A DNA stretch of 64,000 nucleotides. Source: Qipengyuania nanhaisediminis. GTDB taxonomy: Bacteria; Pseudomonadota; Alphaproteobacteria; Sphingomonadales; Sphingomonadaceae. A program made the translations under genes and the position numbers. Below, in pieces: positions 24,741 through 33,530 of the stretch (positions are counted from its first letter, which is position 1; every line of letters begins with the position of its first letter). Below the pieces are notes generated by a model. It saw only the letters and a list, made by a program, of their open reading frames with translations, was not told the origin of the DNA and searched no databases. The stretch lies in assembly GCF_900115585.1 (NCBI RefSeq), contig NZ_FOWZ01000001.1, forward strand, positions 434,001 to 498,000. The letters run 5' to 3'.

Positions 24741-26408
24741 ATGGCACTGCGCGAGACATTCAGGCAATTGAGGCAGCCCGCAATGCGGCGAGGCACAATC
24801 AACTTGGCCCTCGCATCGTTCGTTTCAGCCGCATCCGAGGGCGCCGGTTTCGTCCTGCTCGTCCCGCTACTCGCTTCTCTCGATGCGACCACCGGGCAGG
24901 CGTCCATTCTCCCTACCGGGCTAGAGCTAAAGCTACCGGTCCTCTTGGCACTCTTCGTAGCGCTCGTAGCGCTTCGGGCTGCAGCAGAAGTCTGGCGAGC
25001 CTTGAGCGTACAGGATCTCTCGCGCGCGCTGGTCGACAGCCTGCGCATGACGGCCGTGCAAGGCATGCTGGGCGCGCGCTGGCGCTGGCTTTCGGGATTG
25101 CGCGAGGGCGAAGCCGAGGCCCTTCTTGTCAGTGATATCAACCGCTGCGCCTATGCGGTGGAAATGCTCGCCAGCCTCGTGCGGCTCACACTCGCGCTTG
25201 CCGCCCTCTTGGCAGCGGCGCTCGTCGTTTCGCCGCCTGCAGCCCTTGTCGCAGCCGCGGGCGCGCTTCTGACGTATCTGCTGTTTGCTCCTGTCCGGCG
25301 AAGGGCGCGCGCGATCGGGGAAGACCTTTCCGAAAGACATGACGCGATCCACGCAAATCTCTCCAGAACGATGCGCGGGCTGCGGGTCATCAAGAGTTTC
25401 GAGAAGGAAAGCGAGCACGCTAGCCTGCTCGACCATGGATTCTCCAGCCTGCGCCGGACCGAGCGCGCCTATATCGGGTCGAATGCGCTGGCCCAGGCGA
25501 TCCTGCAAATCGGCGGCGCCATTGTGGCGGCGCTCGCAATCTGGGCGGCAGTGGCTAAACTGTCCATTCCGCTGCCCACAGTGCTTACCCTCGCTGCCAT
25601 TTTCGTGCGCGCGCTGCCGCTGGTCGGCCAGGTGCAGGCCCACGCGCAAGGCTGGGCACATGCTGCGCCGGCTTTCGACAATGCGCGAAGGTTCATCGAG
25701 GCCTCGCAGGCTCACACCGACACGGCCGCGAGTGCCCCGGCTCCGAATTTCAGAACCGTCCTCAGCTTGCGTGATGTCGGTGTGCGATTTGCAGGTCGGG
25801 AAAGTGCACTCGAACATATCAACATGGAAATCCCGGCAAATTGCCTGGTGGCGATTTGTGGACCATCCGGTTCGGGCAAGAGCACGCTGGCCGATATCTG
25901 TTCTGGCCTGACGTCTCCTGATACCGGCACCGTAGCGATAGATGGGACATGTCTGGAGGGCGCTATGCTGCGCAGCTGGCGCAGCCGGACGGCCTATGTC
26001 CAGCAGGAACCCGTGATTTTCGGAGGGACCATTCGCGACAATCTACGGTTCGCCGATGCCAAGGCTACGGATGATTGCATGTGGGCCGCGCTGGAGGACG
26101 CGCACGCAGGGTTCGTCAGGGAAATTCCCGGTGGGCTCGATTGCCCGGTCGGGGCCACAGGACGAGAGCTTTCGGGTGGCGAGAAACAAAGAATTGCCCT
26201 CGCGCGGGCGCTCCTTCGCTCACCCGACCTTATCATTCTCGACGAAGCGACCAGCGCACTCGACAGTGCCAGCGAGAAAGCGATCGCCGAGGCGCTGCGC
26301 CGAATGACCAAGAAGACCACCGTCATCGCGATCGCCCATCGCGGCATCCTGCCCGAGCTTGCCGACCAGGTGATCCGGCTGGAGCGTGGCCGAGTGGTGG
26401 CACCTTAA
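24741..26408 (+). CDS. ABC transporter, fused permease and ATPase (RiPP exporter-like)
   Basis: 555-residue half-transporter with about six transmembrane segments (residues 20-300) and a C-terminal ATPase. The Walker A is GPSGSGKST, the signature LSGGEKQR, and the Walker B LIILDEAT followed by the switch His (AIAHRG). There is no N-terminal C39 peptidase domain, so it would not trim leaders as bacteriocin exporters do. ATG 24741 has AGAGG seven nt upstream; GTG 24735 is too close to it. Last gene of the PqqD - precursor - cyclase - exporter locus, presumably exporting the mature peptide. Confidence 0.9.
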   Translation: MALRETFRQLRQPAMRRGTINLALASFVSAASEGAGFVLLVPLLASLDATTGQASILPTGLELKLPVLLALFVALVALRAAAEVWRALSVQDLSRALVDSLRMTAVQGMLGARWRWLSGLREGEAEALLVSDINRCAYAVEMLASLVRLTLALAALLAAALVVSPPAALVAAAGALLTYLLFAPVRRRARAIGEDLSERHDAIHANLSRTMRGLRVIKSFEKESEHASLLDHGFSSLRRTERAYIGSNALAQAILQIGGAIVAALAIWAAVAKLSIPLPTVLTLAAIFVRALPLVGQVQAHAQGWAHAAPAFDNARRFIEASQAHTDTAASAPAPNFRTVLSLRDVGVRFAGRESALEHINMEIPANCLVAICGPSGSGKSTLADICSGLTSPDTGTVAIDGTCLEGAMLRSWRSRTAYVQQEPVIFGGTIRDNLRFADAKATDDCMWAALEDAHAGFVREIPGGLDCPVGATGRELSGGEKQRIALARALLRSPDLIILDEATSALDSASEKAIAEALRRMTKKTTVIAIAHRGILPELADQVIRLERGRVVAP

Positions 26409-26528
26409 CAGGTCGAAGAGCGGCAATTCAGGCGTAATTCAGCGCGTTCTGCTATCCAGTATCCAAACCTTCGAGACATGCGCATGCGCCGCCTTCTCGA
26501 TCCTAGTTAGTAATTCACGGGGCTTTTC

Positions 26529-27023
26529 ATGACTATCAAACCTTTTGCCCTCGCAGGCTCTGCCGCGATCGCATTGGCTGCGATCGCCCCTTCTGCCGTT
26601 GCCCAAGCCGGGTACGGCCAAGAAATTAAACATGACCCTGCCCGCTGTCAGAGCGGAAAGCCGGGGGTCTGGGTGAGCGTAACCGACATCAAGGAAAGCA
26701 AGGGCACCCTGCGCATCCAGTCGTACCGCGCCACCAAAGCGGACTGGCTTGAGACAGGACGATGGCTCACTCGCATGGAAGTCCCCGCCAAGGCGGGCAC
26801 GATGCGTTTCTGCATGCCGATAGCGACCCCGGGGACCTATGGCATCGCCGTGCGTCACGATATCAATGGCAATGGCAAGACCGATATCTTCGCCGATGGC
26901 GGCGCGATGTCGAACAATCCCAGCCTCAACATCTTCAATCTGGGCAAACCCAGCTACAAGAAGGTCGCCTTCACGGTCGGCCAGGGTGTGGAATCGATCT
27001 CGATCCGGATGCGTTATCGCTGA
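26529..27023 (+). CDS. DUF2141 domain protein, exported
   Basis: 164-residue protein with a signal peptide (FALAGSAAIALAAIAPSAVAQ) and one DUF2141 beta-sandwich. The conserved feature GTYGIAVRHDINGNGKTD is present. Two Cys residues in the mature part (one near residue 40, one in MRFCMP) may pair. The function of the family is unknown. Its 3' end overlaps the convergent nucleotidyltransferase-like gene by 10 nt. Another DUF2141 protein is encoded at 30935, about 4 kb away. Confidence 0.85.
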   Translation: MTIKPFALAGSAAIALAAIAPSAVAQAGYGQEIKHDPARCQSGKPGVWVSVTDIKESKGTLRIQSYRATKADWLETGRWLTRMEVPAKAGTMRFCMPIATPGTYGIAVRHDINGNGKTDIFADGGAMSNNPSLNIFNLGKPSYKKVAFTVGQGVESISIRMRYR

Positions 27024-27910
27024 TTGCGCCTTGCGCGCCACAATTCCCATGCCGCGCCCGGCATTGCCAGGAGCGGGTGCTTCTCGCGAAACGGCGTCAC
27101 TTCAAGCGCTATGCCGGTGTGGCGTTCGAGTTTCCACGCACCATAGCGTGCCGCTCCGTCGAAGGTGGTTGTGGCCTTGGCAAGGCGCAGGATATTGAGG
27201 GCTTTGCCCAGCCGCTCCCGCTTTCGCCACTGCCGCAGGATTTCCGTTTTCTCCCGATCCGGCAAGTTCGGCTTCAACAACTCTGCATTGCGTTCGAAGG
27301 CGATGCCCTGCGCTGACCATGCAAGAGGCAACAGCCCATCGAAATGCGCTTCATTTACCGACAGGATTGAATCCTCGCGGCCCGGCTTTTCGACGCGGAA
27401 CTCTGCCCGGTAGGTTGCCTGGAAAAGTGCACGCCAGAAATCTTCCGCCCTGCCTTCCTGCGGTCCCAGCGCGGCCGCAAAACGTGCGGCCGTCTTCGCC
27501 GCTGCCTCGATGGCATCCAGAACCTCGCCGCGCGCATCTTGGTCCCCGGCAAATACCAGCGCACTCGGCTGGACGAAGCGGGTCCAGATCGTGGTGTCAC
27601 GGCTCTGGCCGCTGGCGGCCGAGGCGAACTGTTCGAGCGACATGGTCGCGATCTTGGCGCGCAACACCGCTCCGCCATGCACCCATTCGCGGTAGCTGAC
27701 GCGCGGCCAGATTCGCTCTGCCTGCGAACCTGGAAGCAGGACATAGAAATCCAGCACGCCTTCGAGCGATCCTGTGCGCAGGTTGGAGCCGTAGAACAGC
27801 ACGGCGCGCGCACCCGCCTCTTCGGCGAGCATGGCCGCATAGGCGGACACTTCATCGCGGACCCCGGCATCGAGCGAGGTTTCGATGCGCTGGCCCAGCG
27901 TTCCGGTCAC
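27014..27910 (-). CDS. Nucleotidyltransferase-fold protein, possibly Tam41-like CDP-diacylglycerol synthase
   Basis: 298-residue protein. The segment RAVLFYGSNLRTGSLEGVLDFYVLL has the GS...D-x-Y pattern of the nucleotidyltransferase fold and recalls the YGSG...LDF motif of mitochondrial Tam41, a phosphatidate cytidylyltransferase. No transmembrane segment is seen, unlike CdsA. The GTG start overlaps the stop of the lipid-kinase gene (GTGA), so a product that is phosphatidate would be passed to a CDP-lipid enzyme. The Tam41 link is my inference from the motif and the gene pair; alignment over the full length is needed. Confidence 0.55.
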   Translation of the reverse strand: MTGTLGQRIETSLDAGVRDEVSAYAAMLAEEAGARAVLFYGSNLRTGSLEGVLDFYVLLPGSQAERIWPRVSYREWVHGGAVLRAKIATMSLEQFASAASGQSRDTTIWTRFVQPSALVFAGDQDARGEVLDAIEAAAKTAARFAAALGPQEGRAEDFWRALFQATYRAEFRVEKPGREDSILSVNEAHFDGLLPLAWSAQGIAFERNAELLKPNLPDREKTEILRQWRKRERLGKALNILRLAKATTTFDGAARYGAWKLERHTGIALEVTPFREKHPLLAMPGAAWELWRARRNQR

Positions 27911-28929
27911 GCGGTCACGAAGGTCAGTTCGGGGCCCTGGCCGATATGGTATCGGCCTGCCGGAAAGTGCTCGCCATCGAGAATGAACGGCGCCTCGAGC
28001 TCGATCGAAAAAGCTTCCGCACTGATCTGATGGAGGCCGGCCGAAGAAAGCCAGGCGGGATGCCAACCTGAAAGGATGGCCGGGAGCGAAGCGAAAATAC
28101 GCCTCCGTGGCCGATCGAGGATCGCGAGCCGGATCGGCGCCTGGTCCTTTGCGAACAACTGGATGCCCATCGGCATTCGCTGAAGCGTGGTGGCCAACAT
28201 GATATGCCTGCGTCCGGGATCGCCATGCGTTGAATGCGCCATCGCTTCGCCCGATGGCTCGTAGGCAAGCTCCATTGCAGTACCGCGGCGCCACCGGTTC
28301 GCATTGCTACCGAAGAGAACCTGCAACACGCCCCAGGCGGCAGTTGCCCCTACCGCAAGGGAATCGAAAAACCCGATCCGGTGCGCATCCTGCCCGGCCT
28401 CGATCCCGAGCGTGAATGCGCCCGCGCCGAAGATGAAACCGAGCATCGGGAGTTCGTCGCTGCCTTCGCCGGCGACGGTGAGGGCGCGCCGCTGCACCCG
28501 CTTGCCCGAACGAAGCGCTTCGACTGCCGCCGAAAGGCTCCAGTCCGACGGAGCGCCCAAATCGACATTGAGCGCGTTGGTCTTGCCGCGTGGCAGGACG
28601 GCTAGTGTCGGCCAATTCTCGCCGAACACGAGCTGGCCCATGGTCAGCACATCGCGGATTGTGCCGTCGCCGCCATTGATGATCAGAAATTCGACACCGT
28701 CGTCGCGGAGCTGCGCCAGCGCCTCCGACAACTCGTCCTTCGTCCGCGGCTGGACGACAGTGATGTCGACGCCTTCCACATTCTCCGCCTGCCTGCCCTT
28801 GTTGCGATGCGAGCGGGGGTTATGGACCATCGCTATGCGCGGCTTGGCGGCCACGAACGGCGGCTCACTGCCGGGCGTTCGCGTCCCTGCCTCAGGCGCT
28901 GTCCGATGGTTGTGAATGGTGCGCTCCAT
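27907..28929 (-). CDS. Diacylglycerol/lipid kinase family protein
   Basis: 340-residue protein with the DAGK catalytic domain: MVHNPRSH near the N-terminus, the nucleotide loop FLIINGGDGTIRD and PRGKTNALN. The C-terminal half is the expected beta-sandwich (FILDGEHFPAG near the end). It phosphorylates a lipid such as diacylglycerol or a related polyprenol or sphingoid lipid. ATG 28929 is chosen; the longer frame to 28986 adds a Cys/Arg-rich tail. It is first in a two-gene unit with the nucleotidyltransferase-like gene. Start confidence is moderate. Confidence 0.88.
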   Translation of the reverse strand: MERTIHNHRTAPEAGTRTPGSEPPFVAAKPRIAMVHNPRSHRNKGRQAENVEGVDITVVQPRTKDELSEALAQLRDDGVEFLIINGGDGTIRDVLTMGQLVFGENWPTLAVLPRGKTNALNVDLGAPSDWSLSAAVEALRSGKRVQRRALTVAGEGSDELPMLGFIFGAGAFTLGIEAGQDAHRIGFFDSLAVGATAAWGVLQVLFGSNANRWRRGTAMELAYEPSGEAMAHSTHGDPGRRHIMLATTLQRMPMGIQLFAKDQAPIRLAILDRPRRRIFASLPAILSGWHPAWLSSAGLHQISAEAFSIELEAPFILDGEHFPAGRYHIGQGPELTFVTA

Positions 28930-29016
28930 TGCGGTTCGCCGTGGAAGAGGAACCCTCTCGATAGTGCAGCGCTGTCCGGCCTGCAATGCGAGGGTGGGAG
29001 AAACGCCCGAAGCAAG

Positions 29017-29093
<77 letters not shown>

Positions 29094-29220
29094 CTGGCCT
29101 TGCCGCCTGGGCGAAGCGGGCGCTTAGCAAGGCCGCTGGCGCCCTGCCAGAGAAATTTCCTCCCCGCCAGCGCGGGGCGTTAGCGATTTGGCAATCGCCG
29201 CCGCCTTACACATCGTGTCC

Positions 29221-29619
29221 ATGAACGCGCTCAGCCATGAATTCGACCTTTCGAACGCGACCATGCTTCCGCCGCTGGATCGACGTGCGCCCACTGCGCG
29301 CGACCACGCCAATTTGGCGGCACAATGGGAAGCGGTGCACGAGGCCGCCGCGGCTATCGGCGTGCTCGCCCAGCTTGGCCGCCCCGAAGAAAGCGAAGCC
29401 GTGACCGGCCTGCCCCGCCGAGCGGCTGCCAAAGGGGGCTACCAGTACGACATGGTCCTTCGGGGCGTGGACGACCTTGCAGCAGTAATGCAGCCAGGCC
29501 TGCGCGCGCTGTTGGCCCTAAGCGCCGGCGGCCGGGACACCACCAGCGCAGCGCTCACCCTGTGGCGGGAATTCCATGCCTCGCGCGATGCGATCATCGC
29601 CCTCGCTCCCGATTGCTGA
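29221..29619 (+). CDS. Small protein of unknown function
   Basis: 132-residue, mostly helical, Ala-rich soluble protein with no signal peptide or membrane segment. It includes AAQWEAVHEAAAAIGVLAQL and GGYQYDMVLRGVDDLAAVM. I recognise no family. ATG 29221 is the plausible start, since the TTG at 29188 would lie in the tRNA-proximal region. It lies 49 nt upstream of mmcB in the same orientation and may be co-transcribed. Confidence 0.6.
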   Translation: MNALSHEFDLSNATMLPPLDRRAPTARDHANLAAQWEAVHEAAAAIGVLAQLGRPEESEAVTGLPRRAAAKGGYQYDMVLRGVDDLAAVMQPGLRALLALSAGGRDTTSAALTLWREFHASRDAIIALAPDC

Positions 29620-29668
29620 GCACTCCCTCGCGCTTGACCGCGTTCCCATTCTGTTCCATTTCGGGGGT

Positions 29669-30172
29669 ATGAGTGATTCCCCCGTCATCGAATCTGCCGA
29701 GCGCGCTACAGGCTCCGAAACTGCTGTCGACGTGGCACGCGGCATCGCCCGGCTCTTTGCAAGGAACGATGTCTGGCTGATCCCCGAAGTGCCGTTGCGC
29801 AATGGACGCAGGGCCGACCTCATGGGGCTCGACAACAAGGGCCGCGTGGTGATCGTAGAGATCAAGGTCCAGCGCGGCGACCTGCTCGGCGATGGCAAGT
29901 GGCCCGATTATCTCGATTTTTGCGACCGCTTCTACTGGGGCCTGCCGCCCGGGCTCGACCGGTCCGTGCTCGAGGGGGATGACTATCGCCCGGATTGCTG
30001 CGGCATCATCCTTGCCGATGGCTATGACGGTGAAATCGTCCGGCCGGCCCCGCTCCAGCCGCTGGCAGCCGCCCGCCGCAAGGTCGAGGTGGAGCGTCTC
30101 GCCCGGGCCGCAATGCGGCGCATGACCGTTGCCAGCGATCCACACTGTGCGCCCTGGGGCAACGCAGAGTAA
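29669..30172 (+). CDS. mmcB: MmcB-family DNA repair protein
   Basis: 167-residue protein. The central motif VEIKVQRGDLLGDGKWPDYLDFCDRFYW carries the Glu-x-Lys of a PD-(D/E)xK-like nuclease fold and matches MmcB, which in Caulobacter is needed for survival of mitomycin C damage. ATG 29669 gives MSDSPV; the upstream frame to 29576 overlaps the neighbour. Family by motif; nuclease activity has not been shown for all members. Confidence 0.82.
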   Translation: MSDSPVIESAERATGSETAVDVARGIARLFARNDVWLIPEVPLRNGRRADLMGLDNKGRVVIVEIKVQRGDLLGDGKWPDYLDFCDRFYWGLPPGLDRSVLEGDDYRPDCCGIILADGYDGEIVRPAPLQPLAAARRKVEVERLARAAMRRMTVASDPHCAPWGNAE

Positions 30173-30221
30173 GTTCTCGGCTTTTTTTTAATGCATCCTG
30201 CGGCATAATGCGCGCGGGATC

Positions 30222-30938
30222 ATGTGGGACGCGATTTTCTTTTCGGCCTTGGCCATGACGGCGATCATCGCCGCGCGATACTTCGCGTCGAGCGGGGTAT
30301 TCGCGCTCGCGACGCGTTTCCGGCGTCCGGGCTACCACGACCGGCTCGGACCGCAGATACGGCGCGAAATCTCGTGGTCGCTGGTGTCGGCGGCGATCTA
30401 TGGCATTCCGGCGGGGATAGTCGCCTGGGGCTGGCAGGAACGCGGTTGGACGCAAATCTATACGCAGTGGGACGCAATGCCCCTTTGGTATCTGCCCATC
30501 GCGCCGCTGGCCTATCTCGCGCTGCACGACACCTGGTTTTACTGGACGCATCGGTGGATGCATCGTCCGCGCCTGTTCCGCGCCATGCACGCGGTGCATC
30601 ACGCCAGCCGCCCTCCCACCGCATGGGCAGCCATGAGCTTCCATCCGTGGGAAGCGCTCACCGGTGCCGTCGTCATTCCCGCGCTCGTCTTCGTCATCCC
30701 GATCCATATCGCGATGCTTGGCCTCGTCTTGGCCGTGATGACGATCATGGGCGTCACCAATCACATGGGGTGGGAGATGTTTCCCCGCCGCCTCGTTCAT
30801 TCCCGGTTGGGAGGCTGGCTTATAACCGCCAGTCATCACCAGCGTCATCATGAAGAGTATCGATGCAATTACGGCCTCTACTTCCGGTTCTGGGACCGGC
30901 TGTGCAAGACCGATCGCGGTCTGAGCGAACGCGTATGA
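30222..30938 (+). CDS. Fatty acid hydroxylase / sterol desaturase superfamily membrane protein
   Basis: 238-residue integral membrane protein with four or five hydrophobic segments and the His clusters of non-haem di-iron hydroxylases: LHDTWFYWTHRWMH, AVHHASRPP and SHHQRHHE. It would insert a hydroxyl group or double bond into a lipid, sterol-like compound or carotenoid. The subfamily cannot be told by eye. It is close in size to the bacterial C-5 sterol desaturase-like group and to carotenoid ketolase/hydroxylase relatives. It overlaps the DUF2141 gene downstream by ATGA. Confidence 0.85.
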   Translation: MWDAIFFSALAMTAIIAARYFASSGVFALATRFRRPGYHDRLGPQIRREISWSLVSAAIYGIPAGIVAWGWQERGWTQIYTQWDAMPLWYLPIAPLAYLALHDTWFYWTHRWMHRPRLFRAMHAVHHASRPPTAWAAMSFHPWEALTGAVVIPALVFVIPIHIAMLGLVLAVMTIMGVTNHMGWEMFPRRLVHSRLGGWLITASHHQRHHEEYRCNYGLYFRFWDRLCKTDRGLSERV

Positions 30939-31390
30939 AAGCCCGGTTCGCCGTGCTGCCGCTATGCGCACTGGCGCTGAGCGCGGGCGCGCCGCCGCCC
31001 GCGAAGGATACCGGCGTACGCATTACGGTGAAGGTCACCGACCTGCGCAACGACAAGGGCCTCCTGCGCGCCTGCATGACGACTGCACAAAGCGATTTTC
31101 CCGATTGCAAGGATACCGCCAGCATCCACGCTACGAGTGTGAACGCTCGCGAGAGCGGAGTGACTTTCACATTCGATGGAGTGAAGCCCGGCCGCTATGC
31201 AATCGCTCTGCTCCATGACGAAAACTCCAACGGCAAGGCCGACCGTGTCCTGGGCATGATGCCGAAGGAAGGCTTCGGTTTTTCGCGCGATGCGCCGGTT
31301 CGCATGGGTCCGCCGAAGTTTCGCGACGCCGCATTCGACATGGGAACGAGCGACCGCGAGCTTACGATCAAGATGCGCTATCTGCTGTGA
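30935..31390 (+). CDS. DUF2141 domain protein, exported
   Basis: 151-residue protein with a signal peptide (AVLPLCALALSAGAPPPA) and a DUF2141 domain showing VKVTDLRNDKGLL, YAIALLHDENSNGKAD and GFGFSRDAPVRMGPPKF. These are typical family blocks. ATG 30935 overlaps the hydroxylase stop by 4 nt and is preferred over the open frame from 30863. The family is of unknown function. Two Cys (ACMTT and FPDC) are in the mature protein. It is a diverged relative of the protein at 26529. Confidence 0.85.
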   Translation: MKARFAVLPLCALALSAGAPPPAKDTGVRITVKVTDLRNDKGLLRACMTTAQSDFPDCKDTASIHATSVNARESGVTFTFDGVKPGRYAIALLHDENSNGKADRVLGMMPKEGFGFSRDAPVRMGPPKFRDAAFDMGTSDRELTIKMRYLL

Positions 31391-31494
31391 TGGTGCGCGC
31401 AGCCTAACCGGCATTAACCTTAACCCTATTTTTACTACACCTGCCTCATAGCCTGTCTCGAATACCGTAACTCGCATTCGGGGGCTTTTAAGCG

Positions 31495-33507
31495 ATGGAC
31501 AGGTTTGGCGGCGCATTTGACGCGCAGGACGCACAGGACCATCTCGACGATTTCGTCGAGGAGGACGGCGTCGATCTCGATCCGCCGCCCTCGCCGGTCG
31601 GCCAGGACGAGCGCCGCATGCAGGTGCGCGCCTACAATCACTGGGCCAGCCTGCTCGGCGATGCCAATTATCCCGATATCGAAGATCTCGAACCGGAATT
31701 GCTCGACGATTTCGGTCCTTATTCGGTGCTGCTCGATTTCACGAGCGGGGTTGAGAACCCGGCTGTGCGCTTCGTCGGAGACGAATTGCGCCAGGAATGC
31801 GACGTCGATGGCGAATTGACGCATCTCGAAGATGTGTCGCCACGCTCGCTGCTGAGCCGGATTACCGATCACTACATGCAGATCATCGCCAACGAGGCGC
31901 CGATCGGTTTCGAAGCGGAATTCGTCAACCAGCGCGGCGTGACGATCCTGTATCGCGGCATCCTGCTTCCGTATTCCAGCAATAACGAAAGCATCGACTT
32001 CATCTTCGGTGTGATCAACTGGAAGGAATTGGCCGACGCCAAGACTGCCGACGAATTGCTTCTACAGATCGACCAGGCGCTGGCTGGCGAAGACGATCTC
32101 GAAGAGAGTGACGACAGCGATATCGACGATGTCCTCGACCTGACGCAGCCGGCTGAGAACCTGTCCGCCGAGGACGATGACGACTGGGACCAGGAAGACG
32201 ATGTTTTCGATCTCGGCACCGCCGAAGTCGTCGAAGAGGATATCGAAGAGGCGCTGCCGGCTCCGAGCTTCGGCGACACCGGCACGGAGGACCTGCCGGC
32301 TCGCAAGGAACGCGGCGTCGATGCCCTGGGCAACCCGCTCGGCAGCCTTGCGCCCGATCCGGGTAGCGAAGATGCCGACATGGACGACGGCGATTTCGAT
32401 AGCGGCATGAAGACTGCGGCCGACTACGGGCTGCCGGACTGGGACGACGAAGAGATTGAAGACGAAGACGTCGAAGACGTCGTGGATCCGCTTGCCGACG
32501 AGAACGCCGGCAGCAGCCTCATGTCGCTGGTGAGCCGCGGCGAACGTGACAAGAAGACCGTCGACCTCAGCACGATCAGCGCCGCGAGCGATCCCCAATC
32601 GTCGCCCATTCCGCAGGCCTATGAGCCGGAAGAACCGGCCGAACCCTTCGAGATCGCGGCACATCAACCGTTCGAAGCGCCCGAATTAGCGGAAGAAACG
32701 GCGGCTGAATCGGTCGAGCATGTCGACACTGACGACAGCGTCGCACAGCTCGACCTCGAGGGGGCGATCGAGGAAGCGCCAGCCTCCGTTGCGGGCGGGG
32801 ATGTCGAGGAACTACCCGTTCGGACCGATGATGACCCGATTGTGGTGGAAGCTGCGGAAGACGCTGCCGTCATCGCAGCTGCCGAAGAGGTCGCGCCCGA
32901 AGGCCTGTATGATTGCCTGGCTGCGGCACGTGAGCTGGCGCAGGCCGCGCAGAGCACCGAAGACCGCAGCCGCAAGGCACTTTATGCAGCGGTCGGCCTT
33001 GCCTACGATTTCAGCCTCGAGGCGCAGAACTCGCCCGAGGACTTTGGCGAGATCATCGCCGACAACGGCCTGACCGTGCAGGATCGCGCGCCGATGACGC
33101 CGATCGTGAAGCTGGTATTTGGCGCCGATTACGACAAGACGCGCCTGACCGAATATGCAGCCGTGCTGACCCATGCGCACCGTGTCGGCATCGAACGCGG
33201 CCATCTGGCCGAATTCCTGCGCGAGGCAGAGGGCGGCCTTAAGGGCGTCGTCCAGGCAGAGCGCCGTGCCCGCAAGGAAGAACAGGGCAAGCCGGTCGAA
33301 GACGATGGCACGGGCATCCGCGAAACGCTGGCGAAGAAGCTGCGCGCGATCGAGCCTGCTCAGCTTGAAGATATCGACGCGGAAGGCCCCGAATTCGCCC
33401 TCGTCATGGTGCGACGCACCGAAACGGGTGAACTGGTCGTCGTCGGCGAACTGGAAGAAGATCGTGTGCTGCTCGAAAAGGCGGCCCGCAAACTGCTGGC
33501 GAAGTGA
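31495..33507 (+). CDS. Large, very acidic protein with a PAS-like N-terminal domain
   Basis: 670-residue cytoplasmic protein. Residues ~40-180 look like a PAS-type sensor domain (FGPYSVLLDFTSG through SIDFIFGVINWKE). Residues ~190-480 are low-complexity and rich in Asp and Glu, with short repeats of acidic and proline-alanine tracts. The C-terminal ~190 residues are helical (HAHRVGIERGHLAEFLREAEGG), with a basic tract (AERRARKEEQGKP). No catalytic motif is seen. It stands alone between genes of unrelated type. I do not recognise the protein beyond the PAS-like domain. Such acidic linkers often bind cationic partners or cations, but that is inference. Confidence 0.72.
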   Translation: MDRFGGAFDAQDAQDHLDDFVEEDGVDLDPPPSPVGQDERRMQVRAYNHWASLLGDANYPDIEDLEPELLDDFGPYSVLLDFTSGVENPAVRFVGDELRQECDVDGELTHLEDVSPRSLLSRITDHYMQIIANEAPIGFEAEFVNQRGVTILYRGILLPYSSNNESIDFIFGVINWKELADAKTADELLLQIDQALAGEDDLEESDDSDIDDVLDLTQPAENLSAEDDDDWDQEDDVFDLGTAEVVEEDIEEALPAPSFGDTGTEDLPARKERGVDALGNPLGSLAPDPGSEDADMDDGDFDSGMKTAADYGLPDWDDEEIEDEDVEDVVDPLADENAGSSLMSLVSRGERDKKTVDLSTISAASDPQSSPIPQAYEPEEPAEPFEIAAHQPFEAPELAEETAAESVEHVDTDDSVAQLDLEGAIEEAPASVAGGDVEELPVRTDDDPIVVEAAEDAAVIAAAEEVAPEGLYDCLAAARELAQAAQSTEDRSRKALYAAVGLAYDFSLEAQNSPEDFGEIIADNGLTVQDRAPMTPIVKLVFGADYDKTRLTEYAAVLTHAHRVGIERGHLAEFLREAEGGLKGVVQAERRARKEEQGKPVEDDGTGIRETLAKKLRAIEPAQLEDIDAEGPEFALVMVRRTETGELVVVGELEEDRVLLEKAARKLLAK

Positions 33508-33530
33508 ACCTTCCCGAATAAGTGCTTGAG

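Noticed and set aside
29188..29220. TTG start extending the 132-aa protein by 11 residues
   Set aside because: No ribosome-binding site; an ATG with normal context follows at 29221.
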